Source: Methylobacterium haplocladii (GTDB taxonomy: Bacteria; Pseudomonadota; Alphaproteobacteria; Rhizobiales; Beijerinckiaceae). From it: a stretch of 42,002 bases of DNA. Of the stretch, positions 7,838 through 15,136 are shown piece by piece. The stretch spans positions 1 to 42,002 of the forward strand of contig NZ_BJZT01000046.1 in the NCBI RefSeq assembly GCF_007992175.1, given 5' to 3'. How positions within the stretch are numbered: the stretch's first letter is position 1; each line of letters starts with the position of its first letter. Below the pieces are notes generated by a model. The model was given only the letters and a program-made list of their open reading frames with translations, was not told the DNA's origin and did no database searches. Both the position numbers and the translations under genes were made by a program.

Positions 7838-8878
7838 ATGGCAGGCGAGATCTTCGGCAAGACCAAAGGCGGCGAACTCGTCACCCGCCTGACTCTGGAG
7901 CGCGGAAATTTTCGCGTTCAGCTGCTCGATTTCGGCGGTATCGTCACCACGATCGAGACGCCCGACCGCGAGGGCCGGCTTGCCAACGTCGTCCTCGGCC
8001 TCGAAACGGTCGAGGGCTACGAGACTGTCAGCCCGCATTTCGGCGCACTCGCAGGCCGCTACGCAAACCGCATCGCGGCAGGCCGCTTCACCCTCGACGG
8101 CCAAGCCTACCAGCTCCCGATCAACGACCCGCCGAACACCCTGCACGGCGGCGTGACCGGCTTCGCCAAGCGGCTGTTCCGCATCGTCGCCGCCGACCCG
8201 CAGCGCGTCGTCCTGATGCGCCGCAGCCCCGACGGTGAGGAGGGCTTTCCCGGCAATCTCGACCTCGAAGTGGCCTACAGCCTGCCCGAGGACGGGGTTC
8301 TGCGCATCGACTACCGGGCCTGGACCGACAAGCCGACGGTGCTCAACCTGACCAACCACAGCTACTTCAACCTCGCCGGCGAGGGTTCCGGCGACGTCAT
8401 GGGCCATGTGGTCGAACTCGCAGCCGACGCCTACACGCCGACCGATGCGCATCAGATCCCCACCGGCGAGATCCGCCCGGTGCAGGGCACGCCCTTCGAC
8501 TTCCGCAAGGCCACGGCCCTCGGCGCGCGCATCCGCGACGACGATCCGCAGCTCGTGCAGGCAAAGGGCTACGACCACAACTTCGTCCTGCGCGGCCTCG
8601 CCGGCACCCTGCGCCCCGCCGCCGCCTGCCTCGACCCGGCGAGCGGCCGCCGCCTCGACGTGGCCACCACGCAGCCGGCGCTGCAGCTCTACACCGGCAA
8701 CAACCTCGACGGCACGCTGGTCGGCCCTTCCCGACGCACCTATCGCTCCGGCGACGGGGTCTGCTTCGAGACGCAAGGTTTTCCGGACGCCCCGAACCAC
8801 CCGGAATTTTCCTCGGCCGTGCTGCGTCCTGGCGCACCGTTCGTATCGACCTCGACCTACCGGTTCTCGGTAGCGTAG
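7838..8878 (+). CDS. galM: Aldose 1-epimerase (mutarotase)
   Basis: The enzyme interconverts the alpha and beta anomers of free sugars such as glucose and galactose. At 346 residues it has the normal family length. Motifs include GRYANRI (about 77-83), the TLHGG segment, the catalytic His in LTNHSYFNL (about 170-178) and the C-terminal ETQGFPDAPNHP segment carrying the catalytic Glu. The ATG at 7838 follows a GAGAG sequence; the longer open frame upstream has no family similarity. A nucleotidyltransferase gene begins 2 bases after its stop, so the two are probably co-transcribed. It has no signal peptide and is therefore cytoplasmic. Confidence 0.92.
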   Translation: MAGEIFGKTKGGELVTRLTLERGNFRVQLLDFGGIVTTIETPDREGRLANVVLGLETVEGYETVSPHFGALAGRYANRIAAGRFTLDGQAYQLPINDPPNTLHGGVTGFAKRLFRIVAADPQRVVLMRRSPDGEEGFPGNLDLEVAYSLPEDGVLRIDYRAWTDKPTVLNLTNHSYFNLAGEGSGDVMGHVVELAADAYTPTDAHQIPTGEIRPVQGTPFDFRKATALGARIRDDDPQLVQAKGYDHNFVLRGLAGTLRPAAACLDPASGRRLDVATTQPALQLYTGNNLDGTLVGPSRRTYRSGDGVCFETQGFPDAPNHPEFSSAVLRPGAPFVSTSTYRFSVA

Positions 8879-8880
8879 CC

Positions 8881-9678
8881 GTGGACGGACTGCCCGCTTC
8901 CATCTCCGATACGGTGCGCGCCTATCTCGCGCGCGTCGACGGACAAGGATCCGGCCTCATCACCGGGCTGTACCTCGTCGGCTCGATCGCGCTGGGCGAC
9001 TATCGCGAGGGTATCAGCGATATCGATTTCATCGCGCTCGTCCCGGCCGAACTGGATGCGGTGCGCTTGGAAGGGCTCGCGCGTGTCCACGCTGAGATGG
9101 CTGCGCTCGGTTCCCCGTTTTTCGACGGGGTCTATGTGACGCCGGACCGGCTCACCCGCATGCCAGGCGAAGTCGAGCACGCGACCTTCTGCGTCGAGGG
9201 AGATTTCCGGCCGAATGCCCGCTGCTTCGAGATCAACCCGGCGGCCTGGGCCTGTCTCGCCCGCCACGGAATCACCGTCCGCGGATCCGAGCCGAGCCAA
9301 CTCGGGATCGCCACCGATCCTGGCTTTATGCGGCGTCTCCAGATCGGCAATCTCCACAGCTACTGGATGAGCTGGATCGCGCAGGCCGAAGCGGCCCTGG
9401 CGCGCAAGCGCTCGGACGAGGATATGGCCGGGTCTTCGTTCAGCTGGGGCGTGCTCGGCGTGACTCGGATCGCCCGCACCGTCGCCACCGGCGACATCGT
9501 CTCGAAATCCGAGGCCGGCCGTTGGGCCTTGCAGACCTATCCGCCGGAATGGCGGCCGGTGATCGAGGACGCTCTGCTGGCACGCGACGGGCGTGTCGAC
9601 CGTGTGTCGCTCGACCGGTTTGCCAAGTCCCTCGAATACATGCGGTTCGTGATCTCGCAGGCCGGCGAGACCTGCTGA
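8881..9678 (+). CDS. Aminoglycoside nucleotidyltransferase-like protein (AadA family architecture)
   Basis: This 265-residue protein has the nucleotidyltransferase core LVGSIALGDYREGISDID (about 32-49): the Gly-Ser pair and two catalytic Asp (47 and 49) of the DNA polymerase beta superfamily. The C-terminal domain resembles that of AadA-type streptomycin/spectinomycin adenylyltransferases, with a VTRIARTVATGDIVSK segment followed by AGRWALQTYPPEWRPVIEDA, close in order and spacing to the AadA helical domain. It could therefore adenylylate aminoglycosides, but chromosomal homologues often have no proven resistance role. The start is a GTG 2 bases after galM. Its third catalytic carboxylate cannot be assigned with confidence by eye. 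Confidence 0.72.
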   Translation: MDGLPASISDTVRAYLARVDGQGSGLITGLYLVGSIALGDYREGISDIDFIALVPAELDAVRLEGLARVHAEMAALGSPFFDGVYVTPDRLTRMPGEVEHATFCVEGDFRPNARCFEINPAAWACLARHGITVRGSEPSQLGIATDPGFMRRLQIGNLHSYWMSWIAQAEAALARKRSDEDMAGSSFSWGVLGVTRIARTVATGDIVSKSEAGRWALQTYPPEWRPVIEDALLARDGRVDRVSLDRFAKSLEYMRFVISQAGETC

Positions 9679-9708
9679 CTGCGATCAATGCGTCCGTCGG
9701 CAGGCTAC

Positions 9709-9760
9709 TTGACAAGCGCGTGGGCTGGGTCTGTTTATTCTGTTATGTCAGAAATAACAG
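9709..9760 (+). promoter_or_regulatory. Promoter and operator over the start codon of the GbsR-like regulator
   Basis: A consensus -35 TTGACA (9709-9714) is 17 bases from a -10-like TGTTTA (9732-9737), which would place the transcription start at about 9744-9745, on the ATG at 9745. A perfect inverted repeat, CTGTTAT and ATAACAG (9740-9746 and 9754-9760, 7-base spacer), covers the start codon. No ribosome-binding sequence precedes the ATG. This predicts a leaderless mRNA and autorepression. Confidence 0.6.
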
Positions 9761-10305
9761 ACGTTCCTGTCAAGCTGCCGGCCGCGGTCGAAGGCTTCGT
9801 GATGCACTGGGGGAATCTCGGTGGGCAATGGGGCGTGAACCGCTCCGTCGCGCAGATTCACGCGCTGCTCTACCTCTCCGACAAGCCGCTGCATGCGGAG
9901 GTCATCGCCGAAACGCTCGGGATCGCACGCTCGAACGTCTCGAATTCTCTCAAGGAACTGACCGGCTGGAACCTGATCCGTCGCGTGCCGATCTCCGGGG
10001 ATCGGCGCGATCACTTCGTGGCCGAGACCGATCTTTGGGAGATGGTCACGCGCATCGCCGCCGGCCGCAAGGAGCGCGAAATCGATCCGGCGATCGCGGC
10101 ACTGCGCGTGTGTGCGGCTCAAGCCGAGGACGACCCCGCGGTCGGCGCCGTGGCGCGGCGGCGGCTGAAGGCGATGCTCGATTTCACGCAGACGATGGAG
10201 GGATGGTACGCGCAGATGCTGCACGTGCCGCATGCGACGCTGGCGAAACTGATCCGTCTCGGCAGCCGCATCGTGCGATATCTGCCGGTGAAGCCGGAAG
10301 CCTGA
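9745..10305 (+). CDS. GbsR/MarR-family transcriptional regulator
   Basis: This 186-residue winged-helix regulator belongs with GbsR-type proteins, which control osmoprotectant or related pathways. The N-terminus (GNLGGQWGVNRSVAQIHALLYL) is characteristic of the group. The helix-turn-helix is IAETLGIARSNVSNSLKEL (about 57-75) and the wing is RRVPISGDRRDHF. A C-terminal helical part (about 95-170) should mediate dimerisation. The ATG at 9745 starts the conserved domain; 19 codons of open frame upstream contain the promoter instead. It converges with rsfS. No obvious target gene is adjacent, except itself through the operator over its start. Confidence 0.82.
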   Translation: MSEITDVPVKLPAAVEGFVMHWGNLGGQWGVNRSVAQIHALLYLSDKPLHAEVIAETLGIARSNVSNSLKELTGWNLIRRVPISGDRRDHFVAETDLWEMVTRIAAGRKEREIDPAIAALRVCAAQAEDDPAVGAVARRRLKAMLDFTQTMEGWYAQMLHVPHATLAKLIRLGSRIVRYLPVKPEA

Positions 10306-10325
10306 ACGGGCGGACCGATGGCGGC

Positions 10326-10700
10326 TCAGCCGCCGAGATGCGCCGAAGGCCGATCCTCGCCCCAGATCTTCTCGAGATTGTAGAAGCCGCGCACCTCGGG
10401 CCGGAAGATGTGGACGAGAAGGTCGCCCGCATCGATCAGCACCCAGTCGCAGGCCGGCATGCCCTCGACCCGGGCGGTGCCGTAGCCCTTGGCCTTCAAG
10501 TCCTGCAGGATCTTGTCGGCGATGGCGCCGACATGGCGCTGCGACCGGCCCGACGCGATGATCATCGTATCGGCGAGCGAAGTCTTGCCCGCCAGATCGA
10601 TCGCGATGGTCTCTTCGGCCTGCATATCGTCGAGGCACCCGAGCGCGAGGGCCTTCAGAGCGTCGGAGCCGTCGGCCCCTTGGGTTTCGTGATCGCTCAG
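10326..10700 (-). CDS. rsfS: Ribosomal silencing factor RsfS, apparent CTG start
   Basis: RsfS binds ribosomal protein L14 and blocks subunit joining when nutrients run out. The conserved core is present: IAIDLAGKTSLADTMIIASGRSQRHV, CDWVLIDAGDLLVHIF and the C-terminal RGFYNLEKIW. The first in-frame ATG (10625) would cut off the family's first helix, which is encoded upstream as DALKALALGCLDDMQAEE. No ATG, GTG or TTG is in frame further up. A CTG at 10700, with AGGA about 9 bases before it, gives a normal 124-residue protein starting SDHETQG. I therefore annotate a CTG start. It is the last gene of the proB-proA-nadD-rsfS series. Confidence 0.85.
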   Translation of the reverse strand: MSDHETQGADGSDALKALALGCLDDMQAEETIAIDLAGKTSLADTMIIASGRSQRHVGAIADKILQDLKAKGYGTARVEGMPACDWVLIDAGDLLVHIFRPEVRGFYNLEKIWGEDRPSAHLGG

Positions 10701-10811
10701 CGGATCGGTTCCTGATTCTGTCGCGGCCTCGTCCGAGGCGGCTCTCGTTCTACACGAAAAAACTGGAGGGTTCGGCCGCCGATTTCAACGGCGCGGACCT
10801 GTGGACCTCTC

Positions 10812-11420
10812 TCATACACGCTTCCGCAGCGCCGTCGATGACAGGGACGAGCGTGGGCCATGCAGGAAGACCCAGGCCGGCGGCGGTCGATCGGCCAGAA
10901 GACCGGCATCGGTCTCGTCGATCCGCCATCGCGCGAGTGCCCGCGCGCCGGGCGCGTTCGGTGCCGCGAGGGTATGACCGGGGCGGTCGATCACCGCGAT
11001 CGGCATCAGCCCGGCGATCTCGCGAAATCGCTTCCAGCGGTGGAAGCTCGCCAGCGAATCCGCGCCCATGATCCAGATGAAATGCAGATTCGGCCGCCGC
11101 AGGCGCAGCCAGCGCAGGGTCTCGACGGTATAGCGCGCGCCGATCGCTGTCTCGAAGCCGGTCACCGCGATGCGCGGATCCTCAGCCACCGCTTCCGCCA
11201 TCGCCAGCCGTTCGGTGAGCGGCTCCAGTTCGCCTCGATCCTTGAGCGGATTGCCGGGCGTGACCAGCCACCAGACCCGGTCGAGCCGCAGGCGCTTCAA
11301 GGCCATGCGGCTGACATGACGGTGGCCGGCATGGGCCGGGTTGAACGAGCCTCCGTAGAGGCCGATCCGCATCCCCGGGGCGGCCGGCGGCAATTTTGCC
11401 GGGTCGATCCGATACCTCAT
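10812..11420 (-). CDS. nadD: Nicotinate-nucleotide adenylyltransferase
   Basis: NadD transfers AMP from ATP to nicotinate mononucleotide, making deamido-NAD. The N-terminal nucleotidyltransferase motif GLYGGSFNPAHAGH (about 19-32, HxGH form) and the C-terminal SLSSTALR (the ISSTxIR motif) are both intact, and the WIMGADSLASFHRWKRF segment is typical of the family. The ATG at 11420 gives 202 residues; the open frame extends upstream into an intergenic palindromic repeat and is not coding there. It lies between proA and rsfS, the usual alphaproteobacterial order. Confidence 0.92.
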   Translation of the reverse strand: MRYRIDPAKLPPAAPGMRIGLYGGSFNPAHAGHRHVSRMALKRLRLDRVWWLVTPGNPLKDRGELEPLTERLAMAEAVAEDPRIAVTGFETAIGARYTVETLRWLRLRRPNLHFIWIMGADSLASFHRWKRFREIAGLMPIAVIDRPGHTLAAPNAPGARALARWRIDETDAGLLADRPPPAWVFLHGPRSSLSSTALRKRV

Positions 11421-11451
11421 CCGTCGCTCGGCCGGACCGACGTTTTCGCCT

Positions 11452-11540
11452 CCGTCATTGCGAGCGCAGCGAAGCAACCGAGGGCCAATGCACCGACGCG
11501 GCACGTACGGCCCCGGATCGCTTCGCGCTTGCAATGACGG
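11452..11540. repeat. REP-like palindromic repeat between proA and nadD
   Basis: Two imperfect inverted arms, CCGTCATTGCGAGCGCAGCG at 11452-11471 and the complement of CCGTCATTGCAAGCGCGAAG at 11540-11521, flank a short spacer. The GTCATTGCGAGCG...GAAGC core is a known type of dispersed intergenic palindrome in alphaproteobacteria. It could fold into a long hairpin in the transcript between proA and nadD. Confidence 0.75.
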
Positions 11541-11563
11541 GAAACGAACATTCGCAGGCCGGA

Positions 11564-12886
11564 TCAGACCGGCCGCGTCTGCCCGCTGCCGTGGACGCGG
11601 TACTTGAACGTCGTCAATTGCTCGACGCCGACGGGGCCGCGGGCATGCATCCGGCCGGTGGCGATGCCGATCTCGGCGCCGAAGCCGAACTCGCCGCCAT
11701 CGGCGAACTGGGTCGAGGCGTTGTGCGTGACGATGGCCGAGTCGACCTCGGCCATGAAGCGGCCGGCCGCTTCCATGTCCTCGGTGACGATGGCGTCGGT
11801 GTGATGCGAGCCGTTGGTCTCGATATGCTCGATCGCGGCATCGAGGCCGTCGACGACGCGGGCGGAGATCACTGCGTCGAGATACTCGGTCCGCCAGTCG
11901 GCCTCGCTCGCGGGGGTGACGCGGGAGTCGGCGGCCTGCACGGCGGCGTCGCCGCGCACGGCGCAGCCAGCCTCGATCAGGGCGGCGATCAGCGGCTTAA
12001 GATGCGTGTCGGCCACCGCGCTGTCGACGAGCAGCGTCTCGGCCGCGCCGCAGACGCCGGTGCGGCGCATCTTGCTGTTGACGAGGAGGGTGCGGGCCAT
12101 GTCGAGGTCGGCGCCGGCCGCGACGTAGACGTGATTGATCCCGTCGAGATGAGCGAAGACCGGCAGGCGCGCCTCGGCCTGGACGCGCTCGACGAGGCTG
12201 CGCCCGCCACGGGGCACGATCACGTCGAGGCAGCCGTCGAGGCCGGTGAGCATCAGACCGACAGCGGCGCGGTCACGGGTCGGCACGAGCTGGATCGCGT
12301 CGGCCGGCAGGCCGGTCTGGGCGAGGCCTTCGCTCATGGCACGGGCGATGACGGTGGCGGTGCGATGCGAATCCGAGCCGGCCCGCAGGATCGCGGCGTT
12401 GCCGGCCTTGAGGCAGAGTGCGCCGGCATCCGCCGTGACGTTGGGGCGGCTCTCGAAGATCACGCCGACGACGCCGAGCGGCACCGAGATGCGCTCGATG
12501 AGGAGGCCGTTCGGCCGCTCGAAGGCGGCGAGCTGGCGCCCGACCGGATCGGCCAGCGCCCCGACTTGCGCCACAGCCTCGGCAATGCCGGCGACTCGCT
12601 TCTCGTCGAGGGTGAGCCGGTCGATCAGCGCCTTGGTCTGCCCGGCGGCCTTGGCGGCGGCGACGTCCCGTGCGTTCTCGCGCAGAATCTCCGCGGCGTT
12701 GGCACGGATGCGCGCGGCGATGGCGCGCAGCGCGACATCCTTGGTCTGCGCCGAGGCGAGCGCCATGCCGCGCGCGGCGGCCCGGGCCCGGCGGCCGATC
12801 GCGGCCATCAAGGTCGGCAGGTCGTCGGATTCCGCAAACTCCGACCGGAGGTTCAAGACAGGCACGATCCCGTTTCCGTCATCCAT
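11564..12886 (-). CDS. proA: Glutamate-5-semialdehyde dehydrogenase (gamma-glutamyl phosphate reductase)
   Basis: ProA reduces gamma-glutamyl phosphate with NADPH, the second step of proline synthesis. The aldehyde dehydrogenase fold is complete: the PLGVVGVIFESRPNVT segment (about 136-151), the LKAGNAAILRAGSDS loop and the catalytic Cys279 in RRTGVCGAAETLL. The 440-residue length is slightly above the usual 415-430 because of an N-terminal extension of about 20 residues, so translation may begin at a later codon. It is followed by nadD across a palindromic repeat and preceded by proB. Confidence 0.93.
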   Translation of the reverse strand: MDDGNGIVPVLNLRSEFAESDDLPTLMAAIGRRARAAARGMALASAQTKDVALRAIAARIRANAAEILRENARDVAAAKAAGQTKALIDRLTLDEKRVAGIAEAVAQVGALADPVGRQLAAFERPNGLLIERISVPLGVVGVIFESRPNVTADAGALCLKAGNAAILRAGSDSHRTATVIARAMSEGLAQTGLPADAIQLVPTRDRAAVGLMLTGLDGCLDVIVPRGGRSLVERVQAEARLPVFAHLDGINHVYVAAGADLDMARTLLVNSKMRRTGVCGAAETLLVDSAVADTHLKPLIAALIEAGCAVRGDAAVQAADSRVTPASEADWRTEYLDAVISARVVDGLDAAIEHIETNGSHHTDAIVTEDMEAAGRFMAEVDSAIVTHNASTQFADGGEFGFGAEIGIATGRMHARGPVGVEQLTTFKYRVHGSGQTRPV

Positions 12887-12975
12887 GATGCGCGCGTCAC
12901 GCAGGATATTTCCGCCGAGTCATCGCACGCGGGGTGATTCCTAAACAAGCGCTGGCTCGGTTGGTTCGGGTGCGG

Positions 12976-14112
12976 TCAAATCGGATCGAACGAGCCGACG
13001 GTGGCGAGGTCGTCGCGGTGCACGATCTCGCTGCGGCCGGAATAGCCCAGGAGCCCTTCGATCTCACGGCTCGGCCGGCCGATGATGCGCCGCGCCTCGC
13101 CGCTGTCGAAGGCGACGAGGCCGCGCCCGAGCACGCGGCCGGCGCGGTCGCGGATCAGCACCGCGTCGCCTTTGCCGAAGGCGCCCTCGACCGCCGTCAC
13201 GCCCACCGGCAGCAGGCTCGCGCCGCTCTGGAGCGCACGGGCGGCGCCGTCGTCGATGACGAGGGTGCCGCTCGGCTCCAGCGCACCGGCGATCCAGGTT
13301 TTTCGCGCGGCGGTCGGGGTCGAGCCCGACAGGAACCAGGAGCAGCGCCCGCCCGCGCGGATCGCGCGGAGGGGATTTTTTCCGCGCCCGTCGGCGATGA
13401 TCATGTGGGTGCCGCCCGAGACCGCAATCTTGGCCGCCTCGACCTTGGTGCGCATGCCGCCGCGCGACAACTCCGAGGCCGGGCCGCCGGCCATGGCCTC
13501 GATCTCCGGGGTGATCCGGTCGATCACCGCCAAGTGCCGCGCGGCCGGATCGATGTGCGGCGGGGCGGTGTAGAGCCCGTCGATGTCGGAGAACAGCACC
13601 AGCACGTCGGCGCCGATCATGGTGGCGACGCGGGCGGCGAGCCGATCGTTGTCGCCGTAGCGGATCTCGACGGTGGCCACCGTGTCGTTCTCGTTGACGA
13701 CGGGCACGGCGCGCACTTCCAGCAGCTTCTGCACGGTGGCGCGGGCGTTGAGGTAGCGGCGCCGCTCCTCCGTGTCCTTCGGCGTCACCAGGATCTGGCC
13801 GGCGACGATGTCGTGATGTCCCAGCGCCTCGGTCCAGTGCCGGGCCAGCGCGATCTGTCCGACCGCAGCCGAGGCCTGGCTCTCCTCCAGCCGCAGTACG
13901 CCCGGCGGCAGGCCGAGCACGGTGCGCCCCAGCGCGATGGCACCGGACGACACTACGACCACGTCGACGCCACTGGCATGCAGGTCGGCGATGTCCTCGG
14001 CCAGCGCCGCAAGCCAGGCATGCCGCAGCCGCCCGCGGGCGCGGTCGACGAGCAGCGCCGAGCCGACCTTCAGAACGACGCGGCGGAAATCTTCGAGGAC
14101 GGGAGTCGACAC
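12976..14112 (-). CDS. proB: Glutamate 5-kinase with C-terminal PUA domain
   Basis: ProB phosphorylates L-glutamate, the first and proline-inhibited step of proline synthesis. The amino acid kinase domain spans about 8-260, with VVLKVGSALLVD, VVVVSSGAIALGR, VNENDTVA and FGDNDRLAA-like (YGDNDRLAARVA) motifs. A PUA domain follows (about 280-370, GTLVIDDGAARAL and GLVAFDSGEARRIIG). I chose the GTG at 14112, which begins STPVLEDFRRVVLKVG; an upstream ATG-class start would run into the sugar-binding-protein gene. At 378 residues it has normal length. Its usual upstream neighbour obgE is not here: a sugar ABC operon occupies that place. Confidence 0.92.
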   Translation of the reverse strand: MSTPVLEDFRRVVLKVGSALLVDRARGRLRHAWLAALAEDIADLHASGVDVVVVSSGAIALGRTVLGLPPGVLRLEESQASAAVGQIALARHWTEALGHHDIVAGQILVTPKDTEERRRYLNARATVQKLLEVRAVPVVNENDTVATVEIRYGDNDRLAARVATMIGADVLVLFSDIDGLYTAPPHIDPAARHLAVIDRITPEIEAMAGGPASELSRGGMRTKVEAAKIAVSGGTHMIIADGRGKNPLRAIRAGGRCSWFLSGSTPTAARKTWIAGALEPSGTLVIDDGAARALQSGASLLPVGVTAVEGAFGKGDAVLIRDRAGRVLGRGLVAFDSGEARRIIGRPSREIEGLLGYSGRSEIVHRDDLATVGSFDPI

Positions 14113-14191
14113 GTCGGAGTCAGGGCAAAGCCGAGGGCAGGGTGCCCCCGTTTGCACGAATGCGCCGGTCTTGAACAGAAGCGCAGCGTCG

Positions 14192-15136
14192 TCACCGCGG
14201 CGCGTTCCAACCCTTGTACTCCCCGACATTGTCCCGCGTGACCAGCTGCGACGGGATCAGCACGACCGGGTTCTCCGGCGGCTTGCCGTTCATGATGGCG
14301 ATGCCGAGGTCTACCGCCTTGCTTGCGATGGCGTAGGGGTTCTGGCTGGCCGAGGCGTAGATCTGGGTGTTGGCCTTCAGCGCATTCTCGATGTCGGGCG
14401 CGCCGTCCACCGAGGTGATGACGATGTTCTTGCGGCCGAGCTGCTTCGCCGCGAGGTCCGAGCCGATCGCCTGCGGATCGTTGATCGTGAACACGCCGGC
14501 GATGTCGCTGAAGCGGGTGATGTAGCCCTGCATCGAGGCCAGCCCGCCCTCGCGGCTGCCCTTGCCGTCCTGATCGTCGGACAGGATCTTGATCTCCGGG
14601 CTCTTGGCAAGCACCGCCTTGCAGCCCTTCACGCGGTCGATCACGGCGGAGACCTGCGGGCCGTTCTCGATGATGACGTTGCCCTTGCCGCCGATCTTTT
14701 GCGCGAGGTACGCACAGGAGATTTCACCGGCCTGGGTGTTGTCGGTCTGCACCGTGGCGTCCGCGCCGTTGGCGGCGACATCGACGCCCACCACGACGAT
14801 GCCGGCGGCCCGCGCCCGCTTGACCGCGGCGAGCACCGCGCGCGGGTCGGCGGCGTTGATCAGGATCAGGTCGACGCCCAGCGCGATGAAGTTGTCGATC
14901 TGCGTGAACTGCTTGAACAGGTCGTATTCGGCGCTGGCCACCGTGACCCTGATCTTCGGATCGATCTCCTTGGCCTTGGCCTCCGCGCCCTTGGCGAGCG
15001 CCACGAAGTACGGGTTGCCGAGCGAGCCGACGGTGACGCCGATCGCCTTGAGTTCCTTGGCGGAGGCCGGGCCTGCGAGTGCGAGTGCGGCAGCGCTGGC
15101 GAGAGCGAGCATCCTGAGCATCTGCCGCTCGCTCAC
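14192..15136 (-). CDS. Periplasmic sugar-binding protein of an RbsB-type ABC importer
   Basis: This type I periplasmic binding protein should bind a monosaccharide and hand it to the permease encoded just upstream. It has a signal peptide (LRMLALASAAALALAGPASA), then the fold's first lobe (IGVTVGSLGNPYFVALAKGA) and the signature INAADPRAVLAAVKRARAAGI-VVVGVDV near residues 90-120. Asp and Asn positions in VQTDNTQAG and FTINDPQAIGSD are typical sugar contacts. I chose the GTG at 15136, which overlaps the permease stop as GTGA; an ATG at 15121 is possible. The sugar is unknown: ribose, xylose or fructose types all look alike here. Confidence 0.87.
   Translation of the reverse strand: MSERQMLRMLALASAAALALAGPASAKELKAIGVTVGSLGNPYFVALAKGAEAKAKEIDPKIRVTVASAEYDLFKQFTQIDNFIALGVDLILINAADPRAVLAAVKRARAAGIVVVGVDVAANGADATVQTDNTQAGEISCAYLAQKIGGKGNVIIENGPQVSAVIDRVKGCKAVLAKSPEIKILSDDQDGKGSREGGLASMQGYITRFSDIAGVFTINDPQAIGSDLAAKQLGRKNIVITSVDGAPDIENALKANTQIYASASQNPYAIASKAVDLGIAIMNGKPPENPVVLIPSQLVTRDNVGEYKGWNAPR

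Noticed and set aside
10319..10335. GGCGGC/GCCGCC inverted repeat at the end of rsfS
   Set aside because: The stem is 6 bp with a 3-base loop and no T-run; it is mostly within the rsfS coding end and is not convincing as a terminator.
12934..14241. A 435-codon plus-strand frame opposite proB
   Set aside because: The protein has no family similarity, while proB on the minus strand is complete.
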